DNA from: Grimontia marina
GTDB taxonomy: Bacteria; Pseudomonadota; Gammaproteobacteria; Enterobacterales; Vibrionaceae
Assembly (NCBI RefSeq): GCF_900060185.1
Contig: NZ_FIZY01000019.1
Coordinates: 26,908 to 90,907, forward strand
Direction of reading: 5' to 3'
DNA: 64,000 bases
A program made the translations under genes and the position numbers. Of the stretch, positions 28,514-38,028 are shown one piece after another (the stretch's first letter is position 1; every line of letters starts with the position of its first letter). Under the pieces are notes generated by a model. The model was given only the letters and a program-made list of their open reading frames with translations. It was not told the origin of the DNA and did no database searches.

Positions 28514-29305
28514 TTACTGAAGAAGTTGATTAAGCTGTTCAAGCACGCTGGATGTTTTATTGCTGAGTGCGATGGAGTACCCCGTAAACACCACCGCAAG
28601 CAAAGTGATAAAGCCTGCGAAGATCGTCCACACCGGTACCTGCTTACTCAGGCGGTATTTGGTAGAAACCACGTTATTCGCGGCACTTGTCAGCGAGACT
28701 TGTTCGTTGTCATCCAGTTGACGCAACAGTTGGTGAAGCTTTGTGATCACCTTTTCATATTCTTCGCGTCCTTTTTCCATCACCTTGTAACGCCCTTCAA
28801 ACCCAAGCGTCAGGCAAAGAAAGATGAATTCCAGCAGCGACTTGTAGCGCTCTGGCTCGCTCTCCAGACGGGACAGGATGGTGAAGACTTTCTCACCGCC
28901 CCAGGTTTCGTTGTGAAAGCGCGTCAACAAAGAATGCTCTGCCCACACACTGTCTGCGCCCCAAGGCGTACTCATAATGGCTTCATCCACGAAAGAACAA
29001 AGCACGTAGCGATAAGCCAGAATCACTGCGTGGTCATAACCCTTTTCGGTAAGTTCCACCTCGATAGCTTTGACTTCTTCTACTGCCTGCTTGTAGATGG
29101 TTTCCACATTGTGGCACTCGGTGAGCTTTCTCACTCGAAGCGCCATTCCCAGCAGGGGGGTCGCCGCATCAATCAGTGGGTTGATATTGTCACCGCGCAG
29201 CTTAAACCAGTAATCCTGATCCGCGTCGATATTGGTCGCTTCGTCAAACAAAAGGTGGTCGTAATGGCGCTCTTTATCCGGCGCATCGATATACATTTCT
29301 GCCAT
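28514..29305 (-). CDS. tssL: TssL (DotU/VasF) inner-membrane protein
   Basis: 263 residues with the DotU cytoplasmic domain (AYRYVLCSFVDEAIMSTPWG and LEFIFLCLTLGFEGRY) and one C-terminal membrane helix (about 228-248, VWTIFAGFITLLAVVFTGY). It has no peptidoglycan-binding OmpA extension, as in V. cholerae VasF. With TssM and TssJ it makes the membrane complex, and its cytoplasmic hook meets TssK of the baseplate. It begins 4 bases after tssK. Confidence 0.95.
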   Translation of the reverse strand: MAEMYIDAPDKERHYDHLLFDEATNIDADQDYWFKLRGDNINPLIDAATPLLGMALRVRKLTECHNVETIYKQAVEEVKAIEVELTEKGYDHAVILAYRYVLCSFVDEAIMSTPWGADSVWAEHSLLTRFHNETWGGEKVFTILSRLESEPERYKSLLEFIFLCLTLGFEGRYKVMEKGREEYEKVITKLHQLLRQLDDNEQVSLTSAANNVVSTKYRLSKQVPVWTIFAGFITLLAVVFTGYSIALSNKTSSVLEQLNQLLQ

Positions 29306-29308
29306 GGC

Positions 29309-30643
29309 TTAGCTCCTTATTGCCCAGAATTGCAGGTCGAGATCCGGGAAGTTACCAGCGACGTGGAAGGCGAAACCGCTGGCATTGGCCAACATCGCCC
29401 AAGCAGCACTGGTTTTATCCAGTTGGTAATAGGTGTATCCCGCGTGGTACGGCAACTGACGCGGCGCAACCGGCAACGGAGAAACCGGGATGCCAGGCAA
29501 TTGCAGTGAAATAAGTTCGCGAATTTTCTCCACGGAAGCCACTTTGGTTTGCTGTACGAACAGCTTGCGAAGCTCTTCCATTGGCATGCGAGCGCGTACT
29601 GCCAGAATGAAGTCGGCATCGCGAACCAGCGAAGGATCCTGAAGCGGTGCCACCATGAGACCGTATTTGCGTTGATGAAGTTGAATTGAGACTGCGCGCG
29701 GCTCCAGCACAATGCTGAGAGACTGGCGAAGTCTAGTCATAACTGGCTGGAATGATGAAACCGGCATGTCGTGTTGGTAACTGCCAAACTCTGGTGCCAT
29801 ACGGCTTTCATCGGTGAATGTTGCCAGTTCACCACACATGGAAGACAAAGCTTCATAGAGCCTTTCTGGATGTAAACTACGCAGTCGCGAAAGATGTTGA
29901 AGCTGCGGTTGCATTCGATTCAGTGATTGGAGCAGCATAAAGTCGGAAACATCCGCCACACCGCCTTGGCTTGGAGCCCCTATGCGTTGGGAGATATTTT
30001 TAGCACGCTCACGCATCAAACCTGCCATTTCACCAATAAAGCGATGCAGGACTGACACTGCGCCAACGTTCAGGTGACATGGTACAAAGCTGTCATCTAA
30101 CAGCACACTGCCGTCAGGGCGCTTTTCAAAAATACGAGCAATCGCAATGGAGGCGTAAGCACTGCGGTCTTCTTTTTCCAACATCAAGCGCAGGCAAACC
30201 GGACTCACATCAATCGGTGCCATGTCGCCTTGGTAAGTGTGAATATCACGTACTTCCTGACTGACAGAAGTGTATCGGCCTGAGCCTGCTCCTTCCGGCC
30301 AAGTCACTTCGGTGATCGAATCACTGCGAAGCGGAATGGCAAGATAGACAATCTGATTCGCCAGTGAACTGTCAGCCACTTCCAGCGCTTCTGGTTGCAT
30401 GTCTTCCTGAGGAATGCGAAAGACAGTTCCATCAGGCATCACGCCTGATGCACTATCGAGTGCAATACGGCCAAAGCTCAGATACTCCGCATTCAGCGTC
30501 ATTTCAGTTAGGCCATAGAGATAGCGGCTGACAGAGCCTACACGCTCATCTAGCTGATATTCCAAATTGCGCTGTTGCTGTTGAAAATGCTGTGGCTTAA
30601 CAAAAAGCCCTTCGTTCCAGACAACCCGGTTTCTCGCTGACAT
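29309..30643 (-). CDS. tssK: TssK (VasE) baseplate adaptor
   Basis: 444 residues. The start MSARNRVVWNEGLFVKPQHF contains the conserved W-x-E-G-x-F-x-x-P-Q-H-F motif of TssK. The protein is the trimeric adaptor that joins the TssFGE baseplate wedges to the TssL/TssM membrane complex; it is derived from phage receptor-binding proteins. It is full length, three bases from tssJ and four from tssL. Confidence 0.95.
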   Translation of the reverse strand: MSARNRVVWNEGLFVKPQHFQQQQRNLEYQLDERVGSVSRYLYGLTEMTLNAEYLSFGRIALDSASGVMPDGTVFRIPQEDMQPEALEVADSSLANQIVYLAIPLRSDSITEVTWPEGAGSGRYTSVSQEVRDIHTYQGDMAPIDVSPVCLRLMLEKEDRSAYASIAIARIFEKRPDGSVLLDDSFVPCHLNVGAVSVLHRFIGEMAGLMRERAKNISQRIGAPSQGGVADVSDFMLLQSLNRMQPQLQHLSRLRSLHPERLYEALSSMCGELATFTDESRMAPEFGSYQHDMPVSSFQPVMTRLRQSLSIVLEPRAVSIQLHQRKYGLMVAPLQDPSLVRDADFILAVRARMPMEELRKLFVQQTKVASVEKIRELISLQLPGIPVSPLPVAPRQLPYHAGYTYYQLDKTSAAWAMLANASGFAFHVAGNFPDLDLQFWAIRS

Positions 30644-30645
30644 CT

Positions 30646-31119
30646 TTACTCCACTTTATCCAGAACCACTTCCGTACCATCGAAGTACATAAGCAGGTGG
30701 TAAACCCGACCGACCGGAAGAACCTTGACGACTTTTTTCCAATCACTGACATCTGGGTCAGAGAAGCGCGCCATCACGGAGATGTAGCGCGTGCTTTCAT
30801 CAATTTCGAAATGGTCAATAAATTTGAATTGTCCGGGGATCAGTGAGAAATCCCGGTGGTCGATATAATTGCTTTTAAGCGCTGCTTCAGCATCGCCTGC
30901 CAGTTGGTCAAAGCCGGACGCCAGAAACATGGAGTCGTCTTCCAGTTCAAAGACCTGCACTTCAATCGGTGTCGCGTCGCCACTGATGTTAGGGTTAACC
31001 TTTTGCGTAGCCACCAAACTGAACGTCACCGTTGTTGCTTGATCTTTTGGCAGCGCTTCATCACTGCTCGAACAACCAAAAAGCGTGAGCAACAAAAAGC
31101 AACCTAGGAGACGTTTCAT
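30646..31119 (-). CDS. tssJ: TssJ (VasD) outer-membrane lipoprotein
   Basis: 157 residues from ATG 31119, four bases after the FHA gene stop; a longer frame back to 31203 overlaps the FHA gene and would bury the signal peptide, so it is rejected. The lipoprotein signal MKRLLGCFLLLTLFGCSSS has the lipobox LFGC with Cys16 as the lipidated residue. The body is the TssJ transthyretin-like beta sandwich (VNPNISGDATPIEVQVFELE, then FLASGFDQL). It anchors the membrane complex to the outer membrane by binding the TssM periplasmic domain. Confidence 0.93.
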   Translation of the reverse strand: MKRLLGCFLLLTLFGCSSSDEALPKDQATTVTFSLVATQKVNPNISGDATPIEVQVFELEDDSMFLASGFDQLAGDAEAALKSNYIDHRDFSLIPGQFKFIDHFEIDESTRYISVMARFSDPDVSDWKKVVKVLPVGRVYHLLMYFDGTEVVLDKVE

Positions 31120-31123
31120 CGCC

Positions 31124-32575
31124 TTATACCTCCAGTTGTTTCTCACGAATCTTCCTGTCGTAAGCCTGATCAAAGATTTCCCAGAACAACTTTTCGAAGC
31201 CACGCTGACGGTCTGAGGTCAATTCCTTGTAGTAGCTTTTGTACATGTTCCATGCCCAGGCATCTGCGGACTCTGGTGACACTTCACCAGGACGGCGATA
31301 GGCGCTGAATCGACGCATCAGCACTTCTGGCGAGAATGCGCGGAGAATTTGGCCTAGTGCTTCCACGGTGGCGCTTTGCACCGCTTCATTGTGGTGTTGG
31401 ATGTTAGTCAGGCTTTCGCTAATCGCAGAAGGGGCAGACAAGTGGACCATACTGCGGTCACGATCGAACATGGTTTCAACTGTTTCTTCATAGGGCAGAC
31501 CAAGACGAAGCGGGTTATCTTCAATCGGTTGAAGGTTCTTGTTCATCATGCCAAAACGGCTTTCTTCAACCTGCTGATGCAGCGCCAAAAGGCCACGGAT
31601 GGCAGATTGCAGTGAAGCGCCCATCTCTTCTGACAGTGCCTGCATTTCAGCCATGTTGCTGCTATTACCCGCTTGAACACCAAGGCCACGGAAAATAGGG
31701 CCTGTTACCAAGTGATTGCCATCTTCCGCAGGTGCCTCACTCCCATATTCGCCCGATGCATAACCACTGAATCCGTTTTCGCCATAAGCGTTTTCTGACT
31801 TGTCAGCATTTGCGTAGTCGCGCCCAACTTCTTGTTCCAGGCGTTCAAGGGTTTTGTCATCCATCAGGGCATCCTCATAGGGTAAAGTCCGTTTCAGCGT
31901 GATCGCTGAACTCATTTCGTATTCGCTGTCTGCATGTACGGTTTTCTCCGCGCCGTGCCATTCGGTGTCTTTGGCGAGCAGATAGCTTTCCTTCAACTGC
32001 TCGGCAGACATTTCCTGGTGCTCGGTCAATGGATCGTCACCAGACGATGTTTGGGGAGTGGCTGCTTCTAACGCAGCTAAGGGATCATCAACGACAGCAT
32101 CATCAGGGTTGTCCACGTCAGTCTCATCACTCTCAGCACCAATCTGCGTTGCGTCTTTTTCTGTCAGGAAGACATTTTCCAAGCCATGTTGATTGCCTGA
32201 ACTGTCAGATCCTAAAGCGCTCAAGTGAATGCGAATTTGGTAAGGGCCAATCAGCACCATGTCGTTGTCTTTGAGGCGCGCTGACTTTCCTGCTCCAACA
32301 GGAATCGTTGCACCATTCATGTAGCTCGCGCCGCGAACATCAAGCAGACAAAGTTCGCCATCTATCTCGACAATTTCTGCGTGATGTGGGAACACCCGTC
32401 CTTCGCGATCAATCAGGTTCCACTCATCTGCACCACTCGAACCAATCGAGCCTCCCTCATTGGTAAACACATGAGTGGCGGACAAGCCAGCCTCTAAATG
32501 CTGGGTGTTGGTCACAGTAAGTGTTGCCTGCTGCAACTGAGATTCCTGTTCTATCTTCGGATAGTGTTGAGACAT
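31124..32575 (-). CDS. tagH: T6SS FHA-domain protein (TagH/VasC)
   Basis: 483 residues. The N-terminal FHA domain (about 20-115) carries the usual GSSGADEWNL, the HHAEI and the RGASYMNG motifs for phosphothreonine recognition. A long acidic, low-complexity linker follows (about 120-300), then the TagH C-terminal domain (LQSAIRGLLALHQQVEESRF; FSPEVLMRRF; WNMYKSYYKEL). Known relatives act in post-translational control or assembly of the apparatus. No PpkA kinase or PppA phosphatase gene is in this cluster, so threonine phosphorylation control is not evident, as in V. cholerae. Confidence 0.92.
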   Translation of the reverse strand: MSQHYPKIEQESQLQQATLTVTNTQHLEAGLSATHVFTNEGGSIGSSGADEWNLIDREGRVFPHHAEIVEIDGELCLLDVRGASYMNGATIPVGAGKSARLKDNDMVLIGPYQIRIHLSALGSDSSGNQHGLENVFLTEKDATQIGAESDETDVDNPDDAVVDDPLAALEAATPQTSSGDDPLTEHQEMSAEQLKESYLLAKDTEWHGAEKTVHADSEYEMSSAITLKRTLPYEDALMDDKTLERLEQEVGRDYANADKSENAYGENGFSGYASGEYGSEAPAEDGNHLVTGPIFRGLGVQAGNSSNMAEMQALSEEMGASLQSAIRGLLALHQQVEESRFGMMNKNLQPIEDNPLRLGLPYEETVETMFDRDRSMVHLSAPSAISESLTNIQHHNEAVQSATVEALGQILRAFSPEVLMRRFSAYRRPGEVSPESADAWAWNMYKSYYKELTSDRQRGFEKLFWEIFDQAYDRKIREKQLEV

Positions 32576-32583
32576 ATTTCCCT

Positions 32584-33627
32584 CTACTGCCTAGCCTGAA
32601 TGCGCACCATACGCGGCCTATCTAGCTCACCGGTGAAAGATGACCACCCGAGCGATACTGGATTCTGCGCTGAAAGGCGCATCGGTGGTGCCTGGTCAGG
32701 CTTCAAGCCAAGTTCCAAATCGAAAGCCATTTGCTCACGCAGCACGAACTCCACTAACGTAAGCAAAGGCATATACTCCTTGCCGGAAGGGAGAAAATCG
32801 AGAAAACGCGCTTGTGTAAGTCCGTTAATACAGATGACAAACTTGCCGCTTCGATCGCCGACTTTGTCACCGATTACCGTGTCCATACCCAAAGCCGCGT
32901 TGGCCATTCCCAGACTCATTTTCTGTTCCTCAGGAATTTTGACGTGGCGTAATTCCCACTGACGGATGGTGACGTCTTCCAAGTCAAAACAATGCGAGAT
33001 TATGCCTGAGACCACCTGGGGGGAACGGCTGCGCCCGGCCAATGTGCCAGCGTAAGACAACATCTTGCACCAGTTAATTGGGGTATCGCCGCGAAGGTCG
33101 CTGTCTGCCAGCCCTACCAGAGCGAAAAGCTGGGCAGAAAAGGCATCTGACGCATCTTCGCGGAAGCGGATGTAGTAGCGATATTTGCGCCAGATTTGGT
33201 AAACCAGCGTGATAATTCTGTGATTAAAGAAGTCCAGAAACGGTTTCCTGAGGCCCGTTTCTTCGTTTTCCGTCAGGATTTCTTCGAGGAAAAAACCCGG
33301 CAGTGGTGACTGCGCGCCGCTCATCCCAAGGAATGTGGTTTCAAGGCGATATCGATTACCGTCTACTTCTTCCAGAGCGGTAACATCACTCGCGGCAAAA
33401 CCAAGACCTGGATGGTTGCCAAATAGCAACTTGCTGGAGGTCGATTTTTCACTTTCCGGATCCAAGTCATTGAGGTGGTGCATAAGCTCCACCAATTGAT
33501 AGAAGTTGTAGGCTCTGACATTTTTAGGCAGGCCCGATCCCTTGTTATCGCCCCCACCCTTTTCATGAAAGTCAGGGGCAACAGTTTCCTCTATATCAGA
33601 GGTTGCTGTCCGTTCTGAATGCCCCAT
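32584..33627 (-). CDS. tssG: TssG (VasB) baseplate protein
   Basis: 347 residues, overlapping tssF by 37 bases. Family marks are KLLFGNHPGLGFAASDVTAL and LPGFFLEEI, and the C-terminal LTLVEFVLREQMAFDLELGL. TssG with two TssF copies and TssE forms each baseplate wedge. The first 25 residues are Glu/Asp/Gly-rich and poorly conserved, so a later start is possible, but no better ribosome binding site was found. Confidence 0.93.
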   Translation of the reverse strand: MGHSERTATSDIEETVAPDFHEKGGGDNKGSGLPKNVRAYNFYQLVELMHHLNDLDPESEKSTSSKLLFGNHPGLGFAASDVTALEEVDGNRYRLETTFLGMSGAQSPLPGFFLEEILTENEETGLRKPFLDFFNHRIITLVYQIWRKYRYYIRFREDASDAFSAQLFALVGLADSDLRGDTPINWCKMLSYAGTLAGRSRSPQVVSGIISHCFDLEDVTIRQWELRHVKIPEEQKMSLGMANAALGMDTVIGDKVGDRSGKFVICINGLTQARFLDFLPSGKEYMPLLTLVEFVLREQMAFDLELGLKPDQAPPMRLSAQNPVSLGWSSFTGELDRPRMVRIQARQ

Positions 33628-35357
33628 GTATACCTTTCCTTATTATCAGCATTAATGACCACCAACTCGTGGAAGGAGTTGATGCTGGCGTAAAGTGAAA
33701 AAAATCGGCTTAACACAGTGCCGAAAATATATAGCTCGCCCTCAGAGCCAAACGCACTCTGAGTTAAGGTTATTTCTGAACGCAACCCACGCACCGGCAA
33801 ACCGCGAATAAGTTTTTCAATCGGCTTTGACTGAATATCAACAATACCGTCCAGACGCTGGCGCGACACACGCTCTGCCTGACGGTCAACCAAGGCGCGG
33901 AAGTCATACGCTCGCAAGACTGAAGTGAGGGCGTCCTTGGAAAGTAACGAGAGGTAGTTGAGCGACAGATTTGAAATCAGTGTCCAGAGCAGGGTTCCAT
34001 CAAGCATCGGACGCATTGGCGCAGTCGGTTCAGTCAGGTTGCTGAACTTTGCATATGCAGGAGACGAATCCGTCGGGATACTAATATCACCTTTTCCTAG
34101 CTCCAGTGGCAGTTGACGGTTTGTACACGTCAGAGCCAGCGAAATCGCTTCACTGAAGTCCACGCATTCTGTTTCATCGCTTCGGACAAAAGATATATGG
34201 TGGTCAAAGCCATCGGTATGAACACTGTCTTTGACCCGAACACGGTAGTAGAGCGCTTTTCTATCTCGCGCACGTTCGATTTCATGCTGAAAACTTTCAA
34301 ATGGCGTATAGGTACGAACCTGACCGCGAATGCGTCCAACATTGTTTTCCTGCCAGCCCTGTACTAAATCCACACTGAATATTTCGTAGTGCGAGGCATA
34401 GCGGCTGGAAGGGGTAATTTTGTATTCAGTACTTTTCCCATTGAGATCAATCGGATCAGCGTCATGAGAAAAGAGGTTGATGATTGGCGTGCAGTAAAGC
34501 TCAAAGCTCTCCTCTTTCACACGGACATCTGGTGGAAGCGTTTTAGAAAAGCTGAATCGTAGTGAGATTTTCCCCTGTGCTTCCTCAGGAACAAACTTGC
34601 CAATATCCGGCACATCGAAAAATAGATAGGCTTCAGGAAATGAGAGATATTCCTGCAAAATACGGTAGCCTTCATAGACATTTTTCGGGTACGGCAAAAT
34701 GGCATCATCACTGTCAAAGCCGACAGCTCTGAAGCTGTTTTTAGGTAAGGTGACAACTTTATCGCCAGAAACCACTTCTACTTTATCGAGATAATGGCTG
34801 AGCCAAAGATAAAGCATTTCCGCACTGTAGGTTTCCCCTCCGAGGAAAAAACGCAGTGAGTCCAAACCCAACTGTCCCGCCATTTGATCGCCGAGTATCG
34901 TCAACTCAACATCTACCAGTGACGCATCTCTGGTGTTGATGGTAGAGACCTTGTCACGACGTAATGGGTATATGTCGACTTTGCGGCAGGTTCTGAAATG
35001 ACAGACAGTGCCAAACACGGGATTAGCATCAAGTTGTGTGCCTTTCTCAATTTGTTGGGCGTAAGTCAACGCTTTTTCGTCTGGGGAGAACTGCACAATG
35101 CTGATGCTAGGGACCGGACGAAGATAGTTCGGCCACAGCATATTGATAATCGAGTGTGTCAGCTCAGGAAATTCATCTTCAACTTTTTCACGTAATCTTC
35201 CCGTGAGAAACGCGAACCCCTCAAGCAAACGCTCGACATCTGGGTCGGTGTTTCTGCTGTTCAGAAAGCGGGCAAGCTGAGGGTAAACTTCTGTAAACTC
35301 CACGCCCTGCTCGCGCAAAAACGCCAGCTCATCCCTGAAAAATCGATTCCGTGACAC
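33591..35357 (-). CDS. tssF: TssF (VasA) baseplate protein
   Basis: 588 residues. The start codon is GTG, directly after the tssE stop (TAAGTG), giving MSRNRFFRDELAFLREQGVE, the standard TssF N-terminus. The segment FPELTHSIINMLWPNYLRPV and the later VRTYTPFESFQHE are also typical. It is the main wedge component of the T6SS baseplate. The abutting stop and start suggest coupled translation with tssE. Confidence 0.94.
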   Translation of the reverse strand: MSRNRFFRDELAFLREQGVEFTEVYPQLARFLNSRNTDPDVERLLEGFAFLTGRLREKVEDEFPELTHSIINMLWPNYLRPVPSISIVQFSPDEKALTYAQQIEKGTQLDANPVFGTVCHFRTCRKVDIYPLRRDKVSTINTRDASLVDVELTILGDQMAGQLGLDSLRFFLGGETYSAEMLYLWLSHYLDKVEVVSGDKVVTLPKNSFRAVGFDSDDAILPYPKNVYEGYRILQEYLSFPEAYLFFDVPDIGKFVPEEAQGKISLRFSFSKTLPPDVRVKEESFELYCTPIINLFSHDADPIDLNGKSTEYKITPSSRYASHYEIFSVDLVQGWQENNVGRIRGQVRTYTPFESFQHEIERARDRKALYYRVRVKDSVHTDGFDHHISFVRSDETECVDFSEAISLALTCTNRQLPLELGKGDISIPTDSSPAYAKFSNLTEPTAPMRPMLDGTLLWTLISNLSLNYLSLLSKDALTSVLRAYDFRALVDRQAERVSRQRLDGIVDIQSKPIEKLIRGLPVRGLRSEITLTQSAFGSEGELYIFGTVLSRFFSLYASINSFHELVVINADNKERYTWGIQNGQQPLI

Positions 35358-35795
35358 TTAGACTACTCTGTACTTACGGTTGCTATCCAACAGAAGGTCC
35401 ATCTGCACATTCTTATGCAAGGCTCCTGCATTGATTGATGCAGTGATTTGAAACCTTAGGTTCAGCGGTGATCCGTTATCCGGTAGTACGTGGATATCCA
35501 TCTTCTTTATCCGTGGCTCATAGGTTTCAATGCATCGTCGAATGGCTCGGCGTATCTGCAAAGCCAGGTCATGGGAACTCAGGGACGCGTCGTTGAAATC
35601 AATCAGACCAAGTTCTGGCGCGCTCAGGGACTCGCCCATACGTGCGTTCAGAAGATTGGTGACATTTCTCTTTAACGACTGCAGAACCTCATCGGAATCT
35701 GGACCCTGAGTCACCGACCGCTTTGGTGAGTCAGCTTCTAACCGTTGAAAGAAGCTGACGCCATACGCGGAGTCCTCTGCGTCTGGTAAAGCCAT
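35358..35795 (-). CDS. tssE: TssE, gp25-like baseplate protein
   Basis: 145 residues, matching the small gp25-like family (NVTNLLNARMGESLSAPELG; ALQIRRAIRRCIETYEPRI). TssE starts sheath assembly at the baseplate by providing a sheath-like handshake surface. It is tightly packed between tssC (3-base gap) and tssF (no gap). Confidence 0.94.
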   Translation of the reverse strand: MALPDAEDSAYGVSFFQRLEADSPKRSVTQGPDSDEVLQSLKRNVTNLLNARMGESLSAPELGLIDFNDASLSSHDLALQIRRAIRRCIETYEPRIKKMDIHVLPDNGSPLNLRFQITASINAGALHKNVQMDLLLDSNRKYRVV

Positions 35796-35798
35796 GGA

Positions 35799-37271
35799 TT
35801 ACTGATCCAGGCGACCTACCAGTGACAGTTCGAAGTTCGCACCCATGTACTTGAAGTGAGGGCGAACAGCCAGAGAAACCTGGTACCAACCCGGATCGCC
35901 TTCCACATCCATCACTTCCACTTTCGCTGCACGAAGTGGACGACGGCTGCGAACTTCTGCCGGTGGGTTTTCCTGATCTGCCACATACTGACGAACCCAG
36001 GTGTTTAGCTCGCGTTCTAGATCCTGACGCTCTTTCCAAGAGCCGATCTGTTCGCGTTGCAGCACCTTGATGTAGTGCGCTAAACGGTTGATGATCATCA
36101 TGTATGGCAGCTGAGTACCCAGCTTGTAGTTGGTCTCTGCTTCTTTGCCTTCTTTGGTGTTCGGGAACACTTTAGGCTTCTGGATAGAGTTTGCAGAGAA
36201 GAACGCGGCGTTATCACTGCCTTTGCGCATCGTCAGTGAGATGAAGCCTTCCTCGGCTAACTCAAATTCTTTGCGGTCAGTGATAAGCACTTCGGTAGGA
36301 ATTTTTGCCTGAAGCGCCCCCAGAGATTCAAACAGGTGAACGGGCAGATCTTCCACTGCACCGCCACTTTGCGGACCAATGATATTTGGACACCAACGGT
36401 ATTTCGCGAAGCTGTCAGTCAGACGTGAAGCCAGTGCGAACGCAGTATTACCCCATAGGTAACTTTCGTGTGAATCCGATACGTTTTCGCGGTAGTTGAA
36501 AGACGTAACTGGATTTTCAACCGGATCGTAAGGAACACGCAACAGGAAGCGTGGTGCAGTTAAGCCCAGGTAGCGAGCATCTTCTGATTCACGTAGTGAA
36601 CGCCACTTGGTATAACGGGGGCTTTCGAACGTTGCGGAGAGATCTTTTAGGTTTGGCAGTTCTTCGAAAGAGTCGATACCGAAGAATTCAGGTGCCACTG
36701 AAGAGATGAATGGCGCATGCGCCATTGCACCTACTGAGCCAACATACTGAAGCAATTTCATGTCTGGCGTGCTTGGTGTGAATGCATAGTTGCCGACAAG
36801 TGCGCCTACTGGTTCACCACCAAACTGGCCGTAACCTGCTGAGTAGACATGCTTGTAGAGACCAGATTGCGTTGTCTCAGGCGCAAATTCGAAGTCGTCC
36901 AGCAGCTCTTGCTTCGTTGCATGTAGCACTTCAATTTTGATGTTTTCACGAAAATCAGTGCGGTCAACCAGCAACTTCAGGCCACGCCATGAAGATTCCA
37001 TTTGCTGAACAGGCTCGCAGTGGAGGATCTCATCCATTTGAGCGCTGATTTTCTTATCCAGTTCAACCAACATCTGGTCTACCAGCGCTTTGTTAACTGG
37101 TTCTTCCTGCTGATCAGAGCCAATAAGGTTTTCAATGAATGCAGCTACACCTTTTTTGGCGACATCATAGCCTTCTTCGCTAGGTGCCATACGGGTTTGA
37201 GCCATGATGTCGTCGAGCAGACTGCCAGATTCATAGGCAGAACTCTCAAGCGTTTTCTCTTGTACGGACAT
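35799..37271 (-). CDS. tssC: TssC (VipB) large sheath subunit
   Basis: 490 residues. The ATG at 37271 (MSVQEKTLESS) with AAGGA eight bases upstream is chosen over a TTG at 37277. The protein has the EvpB/VipB signatures: ESSWRGLKLLVDRTDFRENI, PFISSVAPEFFGIDSFEELP, and the C-terminal FKYMGANFELSLVGRLDQ. It forms the contractile sheath with TssB and carries the ClpV-binding N-terminal helix. It is 29 bases downstream of tssB. Confidence 0.96.
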   Translation of the reverse strand: MSVQEKTLESSAYESGSLLDDIMAQTRMAPSEEGYDVAKKGVAAFIENLIGSDQQEEPVNKALVDQMLVELDKKISAQMDEILHCEPVQQMESSWRGLKLLVDRTDFRENIKIEVLHATKQELLDDFEFAPETTQSGLYKHVYSAGYGQFGGEPVGALVGNYAFTPSTPDMKLLQYVGSVGAMAHAPFISSVAPEFFGIDSFEELPNLKDLSATFESPRYTKWRSLRESEDARYLGLTAPRFLLRVPYDPVENPVTSFNYRENVSDSHESYLWGNTAFALASRLTDSFAKYRWCPNIIGPQSGGAVEDLPVHLFESLGALQAKIPTEVLITDRKEFELAEEGFISLTMRKGSDNAAFFSANSIQKPKVFPNTKEGKEAETNYKLGTQLPYMMIINRLAHYIKVLQREQIGSWKERQDLERELNTWVRQYVADQENPPAEVRSRRPLRAAKVEVMDVEGDPGWYQVSLAVRPHFKYMGANFELSLVGRLDQ

Positions 37272-37300
37272 TAACAAAATCCTTTTCTCTTCTGCGTTGA

Positions 37301-37813
37301 TTACTGTTCGTCGGCCGGTTGCTCTTCAGCACCTACCAACTCCAGTTCAGCGAGTAATTTCTCGCGGGAATCTTCAGATGCCAGCAGCTCTTGAAGACGG
37401 GCTCGGAAAGCAGGGATATTCCCTAACGGGCCTTTGAGGGCAACCAGTGCTTCACGAAGCTCAACAAGCTTCTTCAGCTCTGGGACCTGGTTTGCTACTG
37501 AATCTGGAGAGAAATCCGCCAAAGACTTGAATGACAATTCAACAGGAAGATCTTGACCTTCCTCCTCTGTCATTACATTTGGCACTGAAGTAGTCACGGA
37601 AAGATTGCTCTCTCGCATGACTGAGGTGAAGTTGTTTTTATCGACAGAAACGGCTTCGCGTTCTTCGATTGAGGTGTCTTCTGGGTGACCTTTGAAGTCG
37701 CCCAAAACGACCATTTTCAGCGGGAGTTCAATCTCCGCTTGAGCATCGCCGGTTGCTGGAACGTATTTAATATTAATACGTTCTTTTGGAGCAACACTTC
37801 CCTCTTTCGCCAT
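37301..37813 (-). CDS. tssB: TssB (VipA) small sheath subunit
   Basis: 170 residues from the ATG at 37813, which has GGAGA upstream and yields the normal MAKEGSVAPKERINIKYVPA start; the frame remains open for another 52 codons upstream but that part is Phe-rich, AT-rich and not conserved. The ELPLKMVVLGDFKG segment and SFKSLADFSPDSVANQVPEL are typical of VipA. It is the first gene of the T6SS operon. Its promoter must lie in the AT-rich region beyond 37813. Confidence 0.95.
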   Translation of the reverse strand: MAKEGSVAPKERINIKYVPATGDAQAEIELPLKMVVLGDFKGHPEDTSIEEREAVSVDKNNFTSVMRESNLSVTTSVPNVMTEEEGQDLPVELSFKSLADFSPDSVANQVPELKKLVELREALVALKGPLGNIPAFRARLQELLASEDSREKLLAELELVGAEEQPADEQ

Positions 37814-38007
37814 TTTACGCTCTCCTTTCGCTATAGAGACTTTACGGATTAAACATGGTGAAGCATCGATTTTATGCCGCACAAAAGTGCTATTCCATTT
37901 CAAGAAAAACACTAACAAGTGGACAAATTCTTCTAAAAATACAAAACAGAAGAAATCAAGAAAAAACACATCAACGCCGAATTTCCATCATCAAGAAACG
38001 GCTAAGT

Positions 38008-38028
38008 TAGACATTACTAATTAGTCTA
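38008..38028. repeat. Small dyad upstream of tssB
   Basis: TAGAC and its complement GTCTA are separated by 11 AT-rich bases, about 200 bases before the tssB start. It could be an operator half-site pair. The arms are only five bases, so chance occurrence in AT-rich DNA is quite possible. Confidence 0.25.

Noticed and set aside
37814..37969. A 52-residue N-terminal extension of TssB
   Set aside because: The extension is Phe-rich, lies in AT-rich upstream DNA and is not part of known TssB; the ATG at 37813 has a good ribosome binding site.
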